A stretch of DNA of 60,000 nt from Membranipora membranacea (Eukaryota; Bryozoa; Gymnolaemata; Cheilostomatida; Membraniporidae): the NCBI GenBank assembly GCA_914767715.1, contig OU612073.1, positions 23,562,001 to 23,622,000 on the forward strand, in the 5' to 3' direction. A program made the translations under genes and the position numbers. The number at the start of each line of letters is the position of its first letter. Position 1 is the first letter of the stretch. A model generated the notes under the pieces. It worked only from the letters and a program-made list of their open reading frames with translations. It was not told the DNA's origin and searched no databases. Of the stretch, positions 23,574 through 34,999 are shown in pieces.

Positions 23574-25855
23574 TTGTTATCATCCTGAGAGAATACTTAT
23601 CTTAGTTCTTGAAGATCCAAGTGATGAGATAATTAGACCACCAATCACAGGGCTGCTCAACGGAAATGTCATCGAAATGGTAAATATCCAAACAACTTAC
23701 ACGTAACCACGGAGGGAAAGTTGTTCACCTTTTCTCACCATGAAATGTGATACAGGTATATGTCAGGATGACAATTTTTAAAGCATACACCAGTACTATT
23801 AAAACAATGAATATCATCCCATGCCAATCTCATTGTCACACAGGGTTATATCCTCCAGGGTACCGTCGAATAATTTGCAGCAAAAGCTGCGGACTTTGTA
23901 AAATTCCTACCCACATCTTGGCATGAAATCCAAAAACAATCAAAGTCCAAAAATTCTTGCCTTTTTTTAATTGATGTTACAGACAAAGCACATGACAAGA
24001 ACCATCCAGAAACGGTCAAAGTTCCATAATTTTTTGCTTTTTAATTGTTATTGCGGACAAATCACATGACATGAATCATCTTAAAAACAATGACCTCATT
24101 TTGAAATACGAGGTGATGTTACAGTTCATAATCCATAAATATAATATAATCCATAAATACATATATCCCTAAATCCATATCCATATCCAAATCCATAAAT
24201 CCATGATCCTATAAATATCAATGATTTTACATTATAGTTTAAATTTTAAGGTGTTGGGATTTTATTATGAAACTAACGTCGAGTTTAATATACACAGCAG
24301 GATTAACAACCTATCATTAGATAGGATTTTTAGATGAAAACAACACTTAATGGTGTTTTATTACAATTTTAAATTAACCCTCGTTTGCGGAGCTTTCTAT
24401 TTTTAGCATCAGCTTATTATTGCGTCTCCGCCTTCTGCTATATATGACGACCTGAACTCCAGAGCGATGAACGAGAATTGAAATAATATTATACTACACA
24501 CCTAATACCGTCTCTGAATACTATCGGACTCTGTACAGCATAAGCATTATCGAACCAGTACAGCACAAGACTTCTACCATCACTCCTAGTAAAAGAAGAA
24601 AGAGAATACAACTACAAGTTACCATCAACTTCAGTAATACTTCCACCAGCTGCACTTGCTTGCGCAACACTTATATCACCAAAGTGAAACTACCTGCCAA
24701 AAAAAAACGGTGTCACATATACAACATTGGCATAACAATAAGTATACACAGCAGTTAGCATTAAGGGAGAGTAGTGTGCAGATCGTTATTCTGTGCAGAC
24801 TGTATCTATTGAAATTGGATTTTAAGTGATAAATTGTGTGAATTCATTGATTGTATAATAGAGAAAAATTTGCTGTGTAATTCTGTGTAACATCAGCTAT
24901 ATCAGTGCTTTTATAAGCACTCATCGAACATTTTATATAATAAGGATAAAAATAAGGATACGGATACAGAGACGGTCAGGTCAGATTATTTAGAACGCCT
25001 TTTTATGTTTTAATCTTATATAAATAGTTTATACATGTATTTTGTCTCAATTGAATTAAATGGTCAGGGAAATTAAACAAATTTATTTTATGCCTATCTG
25101 GTTGACGCAAATTGGTAATCATATCCACCTGACTCTTCAGTAGTCACGATTGTGTAGTCAAGGGCTGTCTAAAACTTCAAGCACTTGTGGACGGCCTTGT
25201 TGGCGCTTTCATGTATCAGAGCTGAATCATATTAAGTATCATAAATCACAGAAGAACGACAGCTCAGTCATTCAAAGACACAGTTTGTTGTATCATATTG
25301 AGGAATAAAATTGACAGTTCTGATAAGACAGGAATTGCATCAGCAGCTATCAAAAGCTGCCATTCCTTAAATAGACTGGTATTATAATAGCCTTGAATTA
25401 AATCTAAGTGCAAAATTGAGGGTGTGTCTAGTGCATTAAATTCAGTGGAGTAGATAAACTCTGTGCGTGTATCACATTTTGTCAGGATATTAATTGATAT
25501 CGCTCATAAAGCCCATCAGAATTCGTTGGGTCAGTGTATCGACTTCACGGAGTGTTGAGACCCTAATAATTGTACACTTCAAGCGATGGCTTTCAGTGCT
25601 GAACCCAATTAGAACCTAGAACTCAAGATAAAAACCCACTCGCTCATCAAAGAGTTGACTCGGAGCAATCCAACTACACCTTGTTGTGTACATGGCCCTA
25701 TCCGTTTCTCACATATATATGAAAGTGCAGAGTGATGACTGCTCTATTTTTCTTTCTTATTAAGACAGACAAAATCAGACGGAGCCAGCAGAAAATAAGC
25801 TGCGTACTGGGCCGCATACGTAAATTTATATCAAAACCAAAATACAGCAGGAAAG
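23574..25855 (+). pseudogene. Truncated third Toll-like receptor copy (TLR-C), TIR 3' part
   Basis: Two pieces match the last exons of TLR-A and TLR-B, on the plus strand. 23574-23679 encodes HPERILILVLEDPSDEIIRP and onward to VIEM and ends at the same GTAAAT donor. 25765 to about 25855 encodes TDKIRRSQQKISCVLGRIRK and KFISKPKYS and then diverges. The first piece starts in mid-exon, where the left inverted arm ends, so the receptor ectodomain, membrane helix and box 1 are absent. The intron between the pieces holds about 1.95 kb not found in A or B. The reading frames of both pieces are still open, but no full product is possible. Confidence 0.85.
23756..25715. other. Insertion of about 1.95 kb inside the TLR-C intron
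   Basis: Copies A and B read continuously through GATACAGGATATATGAGAGT. In copy C that sequence is split, with TATATG on both sides of the extra DNA, which may be a target-site duplication. The insert holds a run of CCATAAAT-like simple repeats at about 24140-24220. I found no long open frame, terminal inverted repeats or polyA tail, so its class is unknown. Confidence 0.45.
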
Positions 25856-25869
25856 GTTCCAATCTATCG

Positions 25870-26550
25870 AAATTCCTAAAATTCTTTTTATGGTAAATTT
25901 ACATTTTCTGAGCATGTTGAAGAGTATCCGTCTACTTGTTTTGCCAGCAAGATGTTTGGTAGGAGAGTACTCAAGCATCCCGGTCTAAACAGCTAGAGAC
26001 TGAAAACATAATATGATTCAAACATCAGGTCAGTAACAGCATGATAGTGTCTCCAGCATGGGTAAGTGTCATATCAGACCTTAGGTAGCATGATAAATCT
26101 GACACAAATTGAGAAAACCACCATGAAAGTGATCAAATCTGATTGCCTTTCTCTGAAGGACTTGCAGTCTGCAGAGTGTCAGCTTCCACCACTAAACCTC
26201 TTATAAGGGGAAACAAAGAAACATATTGATACATATCATGCTAATAAAAATACTATTTGGTTCTTTGTGCCCTCCAACTCCATTATTCACTGATAAAACC
26301 TAAACACTTCGAAATTATCAAAGTTGTCTACCCTGTCTCGAAGGAAAGACAACTATTATCAGTCGTCACAATCTGTTTCAAAGACGTATTTCCTCCAAAC
26401 ATAAACATACATACATTGCTCTCATTTGTTTTAATGGTTTATGGTGGTAGGCTTCTCCCCCATTATTTTTTATCAATTCTAAGATTTCATCATCTCTGGC
26501 AGTTGCCCTTGGACACTACAAAACAGGATGGATGGTAATGATATTGCTAA
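25870..26550 (+). repeat. 3' flank of TLR-C, homologous to TLR-B flank
   Basis: This aligns directly with about 45960-46520 (shared words such as CTACTTGGTTCTTTGTSCCC and TATTTCCTCCAAA), and in inverted orientation with about 16010-16260. About 0.8 kb just after the receptor stop in copy B is missing here. Confidence 0.7.
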
Positions 26551-27477
26551 GAGTTGCTTGTGTTCTGGATTTTGTAAACAATTGGTCTTGATGCTACTTT
26601 AGATTTGGTTTTGTTTTTTTTATCATGAGTTATCAAGTAGACTCTAGAGGTTAATTTCAGTTTATGTTTATGTTGTACTATACTTGATGGTTCAGACCTT
26701 GGTAGAAGCCTCAAAGTTAGATAGATATACGGCAGTTGTTACTTGTTTCAGCGTCAACACTCTAAAATCTGTGTGGTATCCACAGAAAAATGTACGAAGC
26801 TGATAAACCGTATGAAAGAAGATGGAGTACTGTTGCAGTCCGCTCTCTGCCACATTTGCTAGGAGTGATGACTTTAGGTAGAGTACATTGTGTTCAGAAA
26901 GACCTCGCGGCGCTGTTCTTCTTATTTGAATATTCTCCCTACATTGTGACATCATAATTTTCACACCATACTCTGTGACACACCTTTTATCCACTGTTGG
27001 TGCCTGGCTGTCTCACCATGCTAACAATGGAATTACACAAGGTCTGACAATAACACGCTTTCTAACACGTGTCAATATTCTATATCAAGCGTAACCTACT
27101 GACGTGGTGGTAAGTGGGCTCGTGAGTAGTGAGACAATTCTGGCTTAAAATGCTGAGCAGCGGCAAGTTAGTAAATAGCGCAAATATCTTTTTGACACCA
27201 ACACAAAAAGTCACACACTATCTACCACTTGTGTTTATTACACCTTTCACCTACACTTTCTATGAACTGACCTTGCTACTGTTGTAGGTTAGAATAAAAA
27301 CTGACAATGCTGACTTGATGTTGACCAAACATGTTGAAGGCTAAGAGCTATTGTGAGGGTGCGAATATCATCTCTTAGCTCCACGAGGGATTTTCTACTT
27401 TATCTGTGATAACTATCTCTTCACAGATTGAGTCGTCTCAGTCCTGACTTTATGGCCCTGTGTATTTATTGAAGTGA

Positions 27478-27625
27478 CTATGGTGCAAAGGATAGGGTAT
27501 ATGGGTCTTTCGACAAGAGGCCCTGTGTTCGATTCCTAGCGGATCATGGTGGTGTCAGGAAGGGCATATGACATTAAATGCTGTGCCACAGTCCGTAGAC
27601 CCATACTGATACAGAACAAAATGAC
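27478..27625 (+). mobile_element. tRNA-headed SINE, V-SINE-like
   Basis: The head resembles a tRNA, with an A-box-like GGTGCAAAGGATAGGGT and a good B box GTGTTCGATTCC about 30 bases later. The body then contains GTGTCAGGAAGGGCAT, which resembles the central conserved domain of V-SINEs known from fish and other animals. D1 has the same element at about 13890-13990 with the B-box and body part deleted. The V-SINE assignment is from memory of the motif and needs a library search. Confidence 0.55.
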
Positions 27626-28715
27626 CAAATAACATCAAGGTTTCTTACAAGGTATCACAGGGTAGCAAGACTGAATGTGATCTTTTTAATTCATTATTCT
27701 ACCATCATGTTATATAAGCCAAGCTTCACTACAACACCATGTTTTATTTTGTGATTCTTATAGTAACTATATTTTGTTATATGACACATGGCCACACATG
27801 AGGGGATCGTTTGTTTCCCCTCAAGCTAAGTTTCTTCACAGAGTTTTCTGTTCTTGCAAGAGCTTCATTTTTAACTCCGGGAACTTGAGCATGATCTAGA
27901 TGGGACTGTTTATAAATATTATTGAATATTAGTGAAATTATAATATGTTGTTTTAATTTCTACTCTAGGAACTTTATTATCAAAAGCCTCATCATATTAT
28001 ATAGGCAGTTGTCTCCCTTAGGAACTTTTCCATCAGCGTTGTGTTATCTATGTTGTTTAGACTAATGTGATTCATTGTTTTTATGAGCACAACCAGCCTT
28101 CCAATCAGAGTATGACATCATTCGGTTTGATGTAACTTTAACCAGATTACAATGCGCCAAGTTGTTGTGCCATAATCGGACTTTAAGGTTACAGTTCTTG
28201 AGCGATGTATATTCCTTACTAATTTCCATGAGCAGCAGACAATATTTCCATCATACTGGAAGCTCGATAAGCAAACCGAATCACAGCTGGGCAGGGCATA
28301 GGTATAAAGGGTGCTATCGTAATCAGACGTATTACACAACTATGGAAAGGTTAATAGCACTTAATGCTGTGTAATATTTTACTGGTTTAACCTTCATTAA
28401 TACATGATCTTGCGAAATGCTTTAATTTGGAAATCTATCTTCTACTCCTACACCTTGAAGGTCATACATAAATGAAGGCCATCGAGCCAATTCAGGTCAA
28501 TCACATTACATGAGTTGCCGCATAATATATGTTTACCTCACTAAATTTCAAACAAAGAGTGCGGATGAGAAAATAGCTAGTCAGAAGTCTTGAGACATAT
28601 AGTTCCCAGACGTTTATGAACAATTTGAGCGCTGAAAAATCATAAGGATTTAGCACCTGTGGCATTAAACAGCAGCACTCTCGAGTATTTTGGAACTCCT
28701 ATTGCCTAGAAATTA

Positions 28716-28841
28716 TATATGGATATAAATATAAATATGAATGTAAATATAAATATGAATATAGATAAAAATATAGATAAAGATATAGATATAGATATAG
28801 ATATAGATATAGATATAGATATAAATATAAATATAAATGAA
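28716..28841 (+). repeat. GATATA microsatellite
   Basis: About 125 bases of TATAAATA and then GATATA hexamers, with about eight near-perfect tandem GATATA units at 28783-28825. The copy in D1 is about half this length. Confidence 0.9.
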
Positions 28842-29403
28842 TGTTACGTAGAATAATTCAAGCTGAAGATAGAACAGGAGGGTAAAAGGATATCAGATAG
28901 ATTGCTGGAAAAATTAACGTTTTCAAATTTAATACTTGAGCAGTTATTTTATTTATTTACCATTTACATAATTGATTGGCTTTATATTGTTCACTGATAA
29001 GTGCATTTTACAGCAATAAGACCATGGGTTATAATGGCTAACAGCAGTGAAGAATTATAATATGAATTATGATACAGCAGAGATATAACTTGATAAATCT
29101 GTTTGAGGTCAGGTAAATCTTTCAGTGTCTAGTGACATCACTTGGAGGCAGAGTTCTTACAGCCTATCCTGCCAATCTTTCGATAAGGGTAGAAGAACCA
29201 GTTGGGGAGGCAAAACCTTAAATGGATAAAACTTGTCATTGTATGTCAAAAATGATATATTTATATTATGAAAATAATGATTATAATAATATTATTGATA
29301 CATTGCCGTTGATAATTTACCCCAAGACCAGGTTTGGCTCTACCCTCTCCTCAAGCTTGTCATGACATACTCAAACGCCTACTGCACTTCCCAGACTTAC
29401 TCA

Positions 29404-31380
29404 TTACATCATTCATGAATTCCATTCTAACTACATCTACCAATCGACTACGCAAACCTAATGCTGATGGATATTTGCTGAAAATATTGCTAAATTTCCC
29501 AATGAAGAAAGTATTCGCCACTGAAGCAAAATGAGCGAACTGATGTAACGTAATGTTGGGTGTAATTTATGAATCACAATAAAAAATCAATTAACAACAA
29601 GAGTATAGACTAGACTTAGCTATTACTCAGCCTTAGACAGCGTCCCATGTCAAGGTACAACTCGATAAAAACTCGATAAAAACATTCTATATTTCAGGTA
29701 CAGTACCAACCCTCTCGTATGCCCCTAACTGGTACCCTCAAAACTGTGAGTCTGACAAAGGGAAGATTGTTATCTAGACATTAATGGCATAAATCTGTTA
29801 CTCAGTTAAATGTGAAATAATCAACTCCCGCTATATACCTCTCAAAACAAATGCGCTACAATAAAGCCATACACGGAACAGCCAGTTATTGTATAGATCT
29901 GTATGTATGAGATTGATAGTTCCTTTTTATTTATTCATCTCCTGATAAGCGAACATTTTTTTCACTAACTTTTCATCATCTCATGTATCATAAATTATCA
30001 TTGTCGTTTTATTTGCTGTAGATGTTTGCCTGGTTTTCAGGACAGACCATGACATTGTCAACTAAAATTTCCTGGTCATAATTTAACTGTTAAGATGAGA
30101 GGCTTTCACAGCAGTTTTTTCTTTATTAAAGTCTTCAATTCGGAGTTACGCCATCCATGATTATTGTAGAATGTAATTATCTATTTACACCGAATATATC
30201 CAAAGCACACAGGAACTTTATATATTTGATCTGATTTTTTTTCTATTTATTTTTGTTTGGGCATTGAACGGAAAAAAAGTTTTGGTACAAAAAGTTCAAT
30301 GAGACTTGCTCTGTCTTGGCAATCAAACTCAGGACACAACAAGTTTATCAGGTTACCTATGTTATATCTATATAATGTGGCATTTTAATTGTTTTATGAA
30401 TGTAACCACATTGACATTTAGTCATACTGGTCTTTGTGAGATATTGCTAGAAAACCACTCCCTTTCAATCAAAGATAAGACACCCGATTTGCTAATAGTA
30501 GTATCTAGAATACCTTCTATACCCTATCAACATTTTGTGAGGAGATAACATCATTACAGTAACTGGACCAGCATTCAACTTCATATCCAAACGTTTTTTC
30601 AAAATCTACATTTTGTCTAATTTGTCTAAATTAAATTGACCAGAATCAAGACTCGAATTTCAACTTTTGACCCAGCCATTTTTCCACACTACTATTATAT
30701 TGCCAAAATATAGTAACTACAGACGACCATAAAATTGATTAGGTCTGAAGTATTTGGCTGCCCTTCTTTTAATAATAAAATGTGTTAAAATATTAGGTCA
30801 GAACTTGCATTATGTTAGAAATCAGCGTTCTAATGTTCTCCAATGTTCGTTATAAAGTTAGCAGCCAGCCAAGCAGGGCCTATCCTTTTGTTTTACTGAT
30901 TTATAAATCTAACATGCACAACGGATAAACGTGTGAAAAAATGTGACTTTAATCCTCTCTGATAAGCTCTTTTAATTTTAATACAATTTAAAACATGAAT
31001 TGATAGGGTTTATGGGTTTACTTCCTGGATATAGATTTATACGATTTGATAATTTTGATCAATTGTAGTGCACAGTTGACTCTTCCCTTATTTAGCCAAT
31101 TCCAAAGGCAGCAGGTTTGTCAAGGGATGCAAAAAAGTTTTGATTGTGGAAAATGACTGCCCCAACAATCCTTTTACTAATTTAAGCTCTCAAACACCAT
31201 GTTTCCATGTGAGTTTCGAGGTCCTCCTAGATCGAGCTGAGTTGTCACCTCTTGGCTCGATCTCGAAATATGCAGTCATTCCCATGGTAGAGCTGAAAAA
31301 AAACATCAAAAAATCGGCCGCTGCTGGGATTTTTTTGATTTTTTTCGGGTCTGTTTGTTTTTATTTGTAATTAAAGGTTC
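29404..31380. other. Spacer without recognised genes
   Basis: AT-rich sequence between D2 and the non-LTR element. Short open frames here have no similarity I recognise and no convincing splice context. Confidence 0.4.
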
Positions 31381-31382
31381 TT

Positions 31383-32581
31383 CTAAAAGAAAATGATGTT
31401 TAAATTTGTGTTTAATTTATTATCAAGCTGGTTTCCACCCATACTTAAATTGTAGTTTTCCGGAGTTTTAATCAGTTTATTTGGAGCTTTAAAAATGACC
31501 TGGAAAGTTTTAGAGTAATTCAAAATGAGCTTGTTTGCAATGCACCAAGTTTCTACTCTGTGCAGATTTTCTTGCACTAAATGGGAATCTATTGAAAAAA
31601 TGTTTGTGTCATCTGCAAATAAAATAATATATTCAAGGTCAGGAGTTGCTTTTATAAGATCATTAATAAATATAGGAAATAAGATAGGGCATAGAAATGA
31701 GCCTTGAGGTACCCCAATTTTAATCGGCAGCCATGATGAACTGTGCGAATCCAGCTTCACATACTGGTACCTCTCGGATAAATATGTTTTTACAAGATTA
31801 CAAGCATCAGGGGTGAAATTATAGTAAGGTAGTTTTGCGATTAAAATTTCATGGTCCATGGTGTCAAAAGCTTTACTAAAATCTAGAAATATTCCTTGGG
31901 TTATAGCACTATTGTTAAAATTCTTATAGAGTTTCTCCATTAAGCGTGAAATAGCTCATGAAGTGTTGCGGTTTTCCCGGAAACCAAACTGGCTGTCGCT
32001 AAAATATTGTTATTTTCAAAGTGGAAACGCAGCTGTGATGCTAAAGTCTTTTCTACAAGTTTGGATAATGCTGTTAAAATTGAAATCGGCCTATAGTTAT
32101 TAGGGTCTGACGTAGATCCTTTTTTGTAAAGTGGTGTTACACGGGCAATCTTTTGGCTATCCGGGAATTTCGAGGTGCGCACTATTAAGTTAATCATGTG
32201 GGTTAAGATCGGTGAAAGTGTGGTTTTATTTTCTTTTATAAGGCTGATGGGTATCCCATCATAGCCCGTAGCTTTCCTTTCCGATGAACAGTTGATTACA
32301 GACTCAGTTATCTCATTAGAAATCTCTAAAAAGTCAAATGCTGGCAAATTATTGTCATTTATTAAATATGAGTCATAGCTGATTGTTGGAGTTGGGAGAT
32401 CACCTGCTAAAGCTTTCCCCACACTAGCAAAATGAGTATTAAAAGCTTCAGAAATTTCTTGAATCAAAGTAATTTTTGTGCCATGAGATTCTATGTAACA
32501 TTTTATTTGTAAAATTCCATTTTTCATTTTGGTTGGATTTACAATTTTCAAATTCAGATTTATAGAACTCCTTTTTAGCAC
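31383..32581 (-). pseudogene. Non-LTR reverse transcriptase domain, broken and 3'-truncated
   Basis: Two frames together cover most of an RT. 32581-31940 has VTPLYKKGSTSDPNNYRPIS. 31940-31383 has GIFLDFSKAFDTMDHEIL, KIGVPQGSFLCPILFPIFIN and the catalytic box IILFADDTN. Between them a frameshift lies near 31985 and an in-frame TGA near 31955. After NKLILNYSKT the sequence soon leaves the RT pattern and stops, so the thumb is lost. Confidence 0.88.
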
Positions 32582-32995
32582 TTTTGGTTGCCATTGTCAC
32601 AGAATTACGAAACTTTATATATTTATCCAGAGCCACATTGTTAAATGGCTCTTCTTGCGTTTGCTTATAAAATTTTAAGCGTTCCTCCATCAGTTTGTGA
32701 ATTTTATTAGTCATCCAGGGCTTTCTAAATTGCAGCTTTTTAATTTTCTTTCCAGTTTTGATTGTTGTTGCCTCAGATAGCTTTTCTTTAAAAGTGTTTG
32801 TAAATAATGCAAAAGCTGTATATGGATCATTACATTCAAGTACGTTTGACCAGCACTTCCGGCCATCGACTTTCTGTTTGAAAAGACTCCTATCAAGCCT
32901 AGAAACTGTGAACTGTGATTGCGGCTTTGCTAATTTTAATTGATCAAAACAGATGCACCCAATGATAGGCAAATGGTCTGCCAAAATATCACTAT

Positions 32996-33703
32996 TTACG
33001 TGTACGATAACATTCTATTAGACAAATTGTTGACAAAAATGTGATTCAAGAGGCTGGTTTTTGTCCGACCAAATCTAGTTTGACTATGGATGATATTGAT
33101 GAGACCATTTGAACTCATTAACCTCAAATAATTCAATGTTGAATTTTCAGTCTCATTATCTGGATTTAGATCAAAACTTAAATCTCCAACAACCACAGAA
33201 TTCGCTGGTAAATAAGGCAAATAAGCCTCCCAGTCAGCGAGGAAGGCCTCCCAACGCCCCAAGGGAGTGCGATACACAGGCAGCACCAAGCAAACAGGAC
33301 GCCCCGAGCAGAATATACGAACCAACATAGCCTCAGCCCCTGTCAAGCGGACGTCCGTCACTCTAGCCTCCAGCTCATCGATCACATATATGCAAACACC
33401 TCCCCCGCCACCTTCAGGTCTAGATCTACAAAACAAATTATACCCACTTAAAAAATATTTCTCAAAAAATTCATGATCTGAGAACCAGGTCTCTGTAACA
33501 ATGATGCATGAGAATTGAATATCCAGCTGAGTCAAAAGCAACTCGAGTAAAGGCGGTTTAGAGTTAAAACTACGAATGTTTACATGTAAAATGGATAACA
33601 TGTTCCCTTTAAAATCAGGATAAGAAACTTTGACATCTTCCCGGTCAATCTTGGGTTTATGGTCAACGATATTAAATTCATCATAGTCATTTGGCTTAGC
33701 CAT
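32996..33703 (-). pseudogene. Non-LTR endonuclease domain
   Basis: A frame of 235 codons with ILHVNIRSFNSKPPLLELLL, IIVTETWF, GGGGGVCIYV and VVVGDLSFDLNP. These are the N-terminal, TETW, GGGV and GD blocks of the APE-type endonuclease of non-LTR elements. The GDxN position reads GDLSFDLN. The frame ends at a stop about 10 codons before an ADHLPI motif, which lies at the start of the next frame (32984-32448), so the domain is split. Confidence 0.85.
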
Positions 33704-34548
33704 TGCTTGTCTGTGATGTTGAAGAGAATAGGGTCAAGCAATTGTTTTGATAAGATTTTGATAGCATCACTATCGTTAGATTGCCTCATGTAAACTTGGC
33801 CATGAAATGTCCAAGCATAGCGCCATTTCAATTCGATCCTTTTTTTCCGAGCCCAATAGAAAAGACTCTGTAGAGCTTTTGACATGACCTCATTTATATA
33901 AATATGAGCAGATTCAGTAAATCCCAGGCTTGTCGTATCAACAGATTTAGTGGCAAACATCTTTCTAGCGTTATATAGTTTATCCCGAGCGGTCAGACTA
34001 TTGAACTTCACCATTATCACAGGTGGATCAGTTGCTTTGTCGGCTTTTAGTCGGAAGACAGATTCAATGTCAGCGTTTAATACTGTAGCACCAAGATGAG
34101 AGCTAAGTGTGGTCACGTTTTTCGGCAGGTTTTCGTTACGACTGATTGGTATGTTAGCCACTAGCAGGGCCTTGAAATTTTTGTCATTTTCAAGTTTGTC
34201 AACAGATTTGGCCACCTGTACCTCCCTATCTGTTCTGTTGCAAGCTGAAGTTTCCATCGATTTAACAGTCGTTTGTAACTTCGCCACCTGCAATTTGAGA
34301 TCATCTACATCCTTACTGATGAAATTCAAGCCATTACCAAATTCCTTATGCTCGGATTCCAGAATGCCCAAACGAGTACCAATACTGTTGATTTGAGCCA
34401 GAAGATTGTTATACTGTAAGTCGGTTGCTTTTTTATTTCCATCCAACTTTTTCAGTATTTGCTGAAAGCTATCATCGTTTGCGCCGGTAGCATCGATCGC
34501 TGCCTCTTCGGACACTGATTTAATCTGTCGCCGTGTTCCAGACGCCAT
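33580..34548 (-). CDS. Non-LTR ORF1 protein
   Basis: An open frame of 322 codons. Residues about 25-110 are heptad-rich and predicted to form a coiled coil. After this comes a globular part with FKALLVANIPISRNENLPKN, DIESVFRLKADKATDPPVIM and AWTFHGQVYMRQSNDSDAIK. This is the layout of ORF1 proteins of Jockey/CR1-type elements, which bind the element RNA. The last roughly 40 codons overlap the start of the endonuclease frame, so the original ORF1 stop may lie near 33710. It is the best-preserved part of this copy. Confidence 0.8.
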   Translation of the reverse strand: MASGTRRQIKSVSEEAAIDATGANDDSFQQILKKLDGNKKATDLQYNNLLAQINSIGTRLGILESEHKEFGNGLNFISKDVDDLKLQVAKLQTTVKSMETSACNRTDREVQVAKSVDKLENDKNFKALLVANIPISRNENLPKNVTTLSSHLGATVLNADIESVFRLKADKATDPPVIMVKFNSLTARDKLYNARKMFATKSVDTTSLGFTESAHIYINEVMSKALQSLFYWARKKRIELKWRYAWTFHGQVYMRQSNDSDAIKILSKQLLDPILFNITDKQWLSQMTMMNLISLTINPRLTGKMSKFLILILKGTCYPFYM

Positions 34549-34834
34549 CTCTACAATGTGACAGGTGGTGGAGACTTACCCGATTTAGGGGCAGTTCACT
34601 AAGTTCCCTGCCCCTATCTTCAGATGTCGCTGTTGGTTTTTGGTTCAGATAGTGCTTCAGTTTTCCGATGTTATGGTATATAGATTTATCCAGTATGGTT
34701 ATTCTGATGAGATAGTGATGTGCTATAATAACTGAGTAGGCTTATTTATGTTAATTAGCTTTTCTTTATCAATACTATCACTATACAATAGCAGAGAGCA
34801 CAAAAACACAACCTCTCTCTATGAAAGCAACTAA

Positions 34835-34910
34835 CTAACTGATTTGAACCCCGGCCTCCCGCGTCAGAGTCTTTGATGCTAACAGCGGCCGAGCTCGCTG
34901 TAGTGTGGGC
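34835..34910 (-). mobile_element. tRNA-derived SINE head
   Basis: Read on the minus strand, this has an A-box-like GCTCGGCCGCTGTTAGCATC and a B box GGGGTTCAAATC at near-tRNA spacing, followed by a T/G-rich stretch. It lies just upstream of the 5' end of the non-LTR element. It does not fold as a complete tRNA, so I call it a SINE fragment. Confidence 0.5.
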
Positions 34911-34999
34911 CGAAATGTGCGAGCTGAACCTTGGAGCTCAGGGCGATCTAGGAGGCAGTATCATAGCTCGAAGCTAAGGCTAATTAGCCTCAGTTCGAC

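Larger units (their letters stand above)
26696..29403 (+). repeat. Direct segmental duplication, copy D2
   Basis: This is the partner of 13137-15455 in the same orientation. It has the fuller SINE at 27478-27625 and an extra stretch at about 27995-28215. A minus-strand frame at 26994-26692 is open for 100 codons (RCVTEYGVKIMMSQCRENIQ, RGLSEHNVLYLKSSL), against 67 codons in D1. Confidence 0.8.
31383..34548 (-). mobile_element. Decayed non-LTR retrotransposon (Jockey/CR1/L2-like group)
   Basis: On the minus strand the order is ORF1 (34548-33580), apurinic-like endonuclease (33703-32996), linker (32984-32448) and reverse transcriptase (32581-31383). The frame of ORF2 is broken at several places by frameshifts and stops. 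The element ends just after the RT catalytic region with no thumb or normal 3' tail, so it is truncated at the 3' side, unlike typical 5'-truncated copies. It sits in the spacer between the two arms of the receptor inverted duplication. The clade call rests on domain order and motif style only. Confidence 0.9.
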
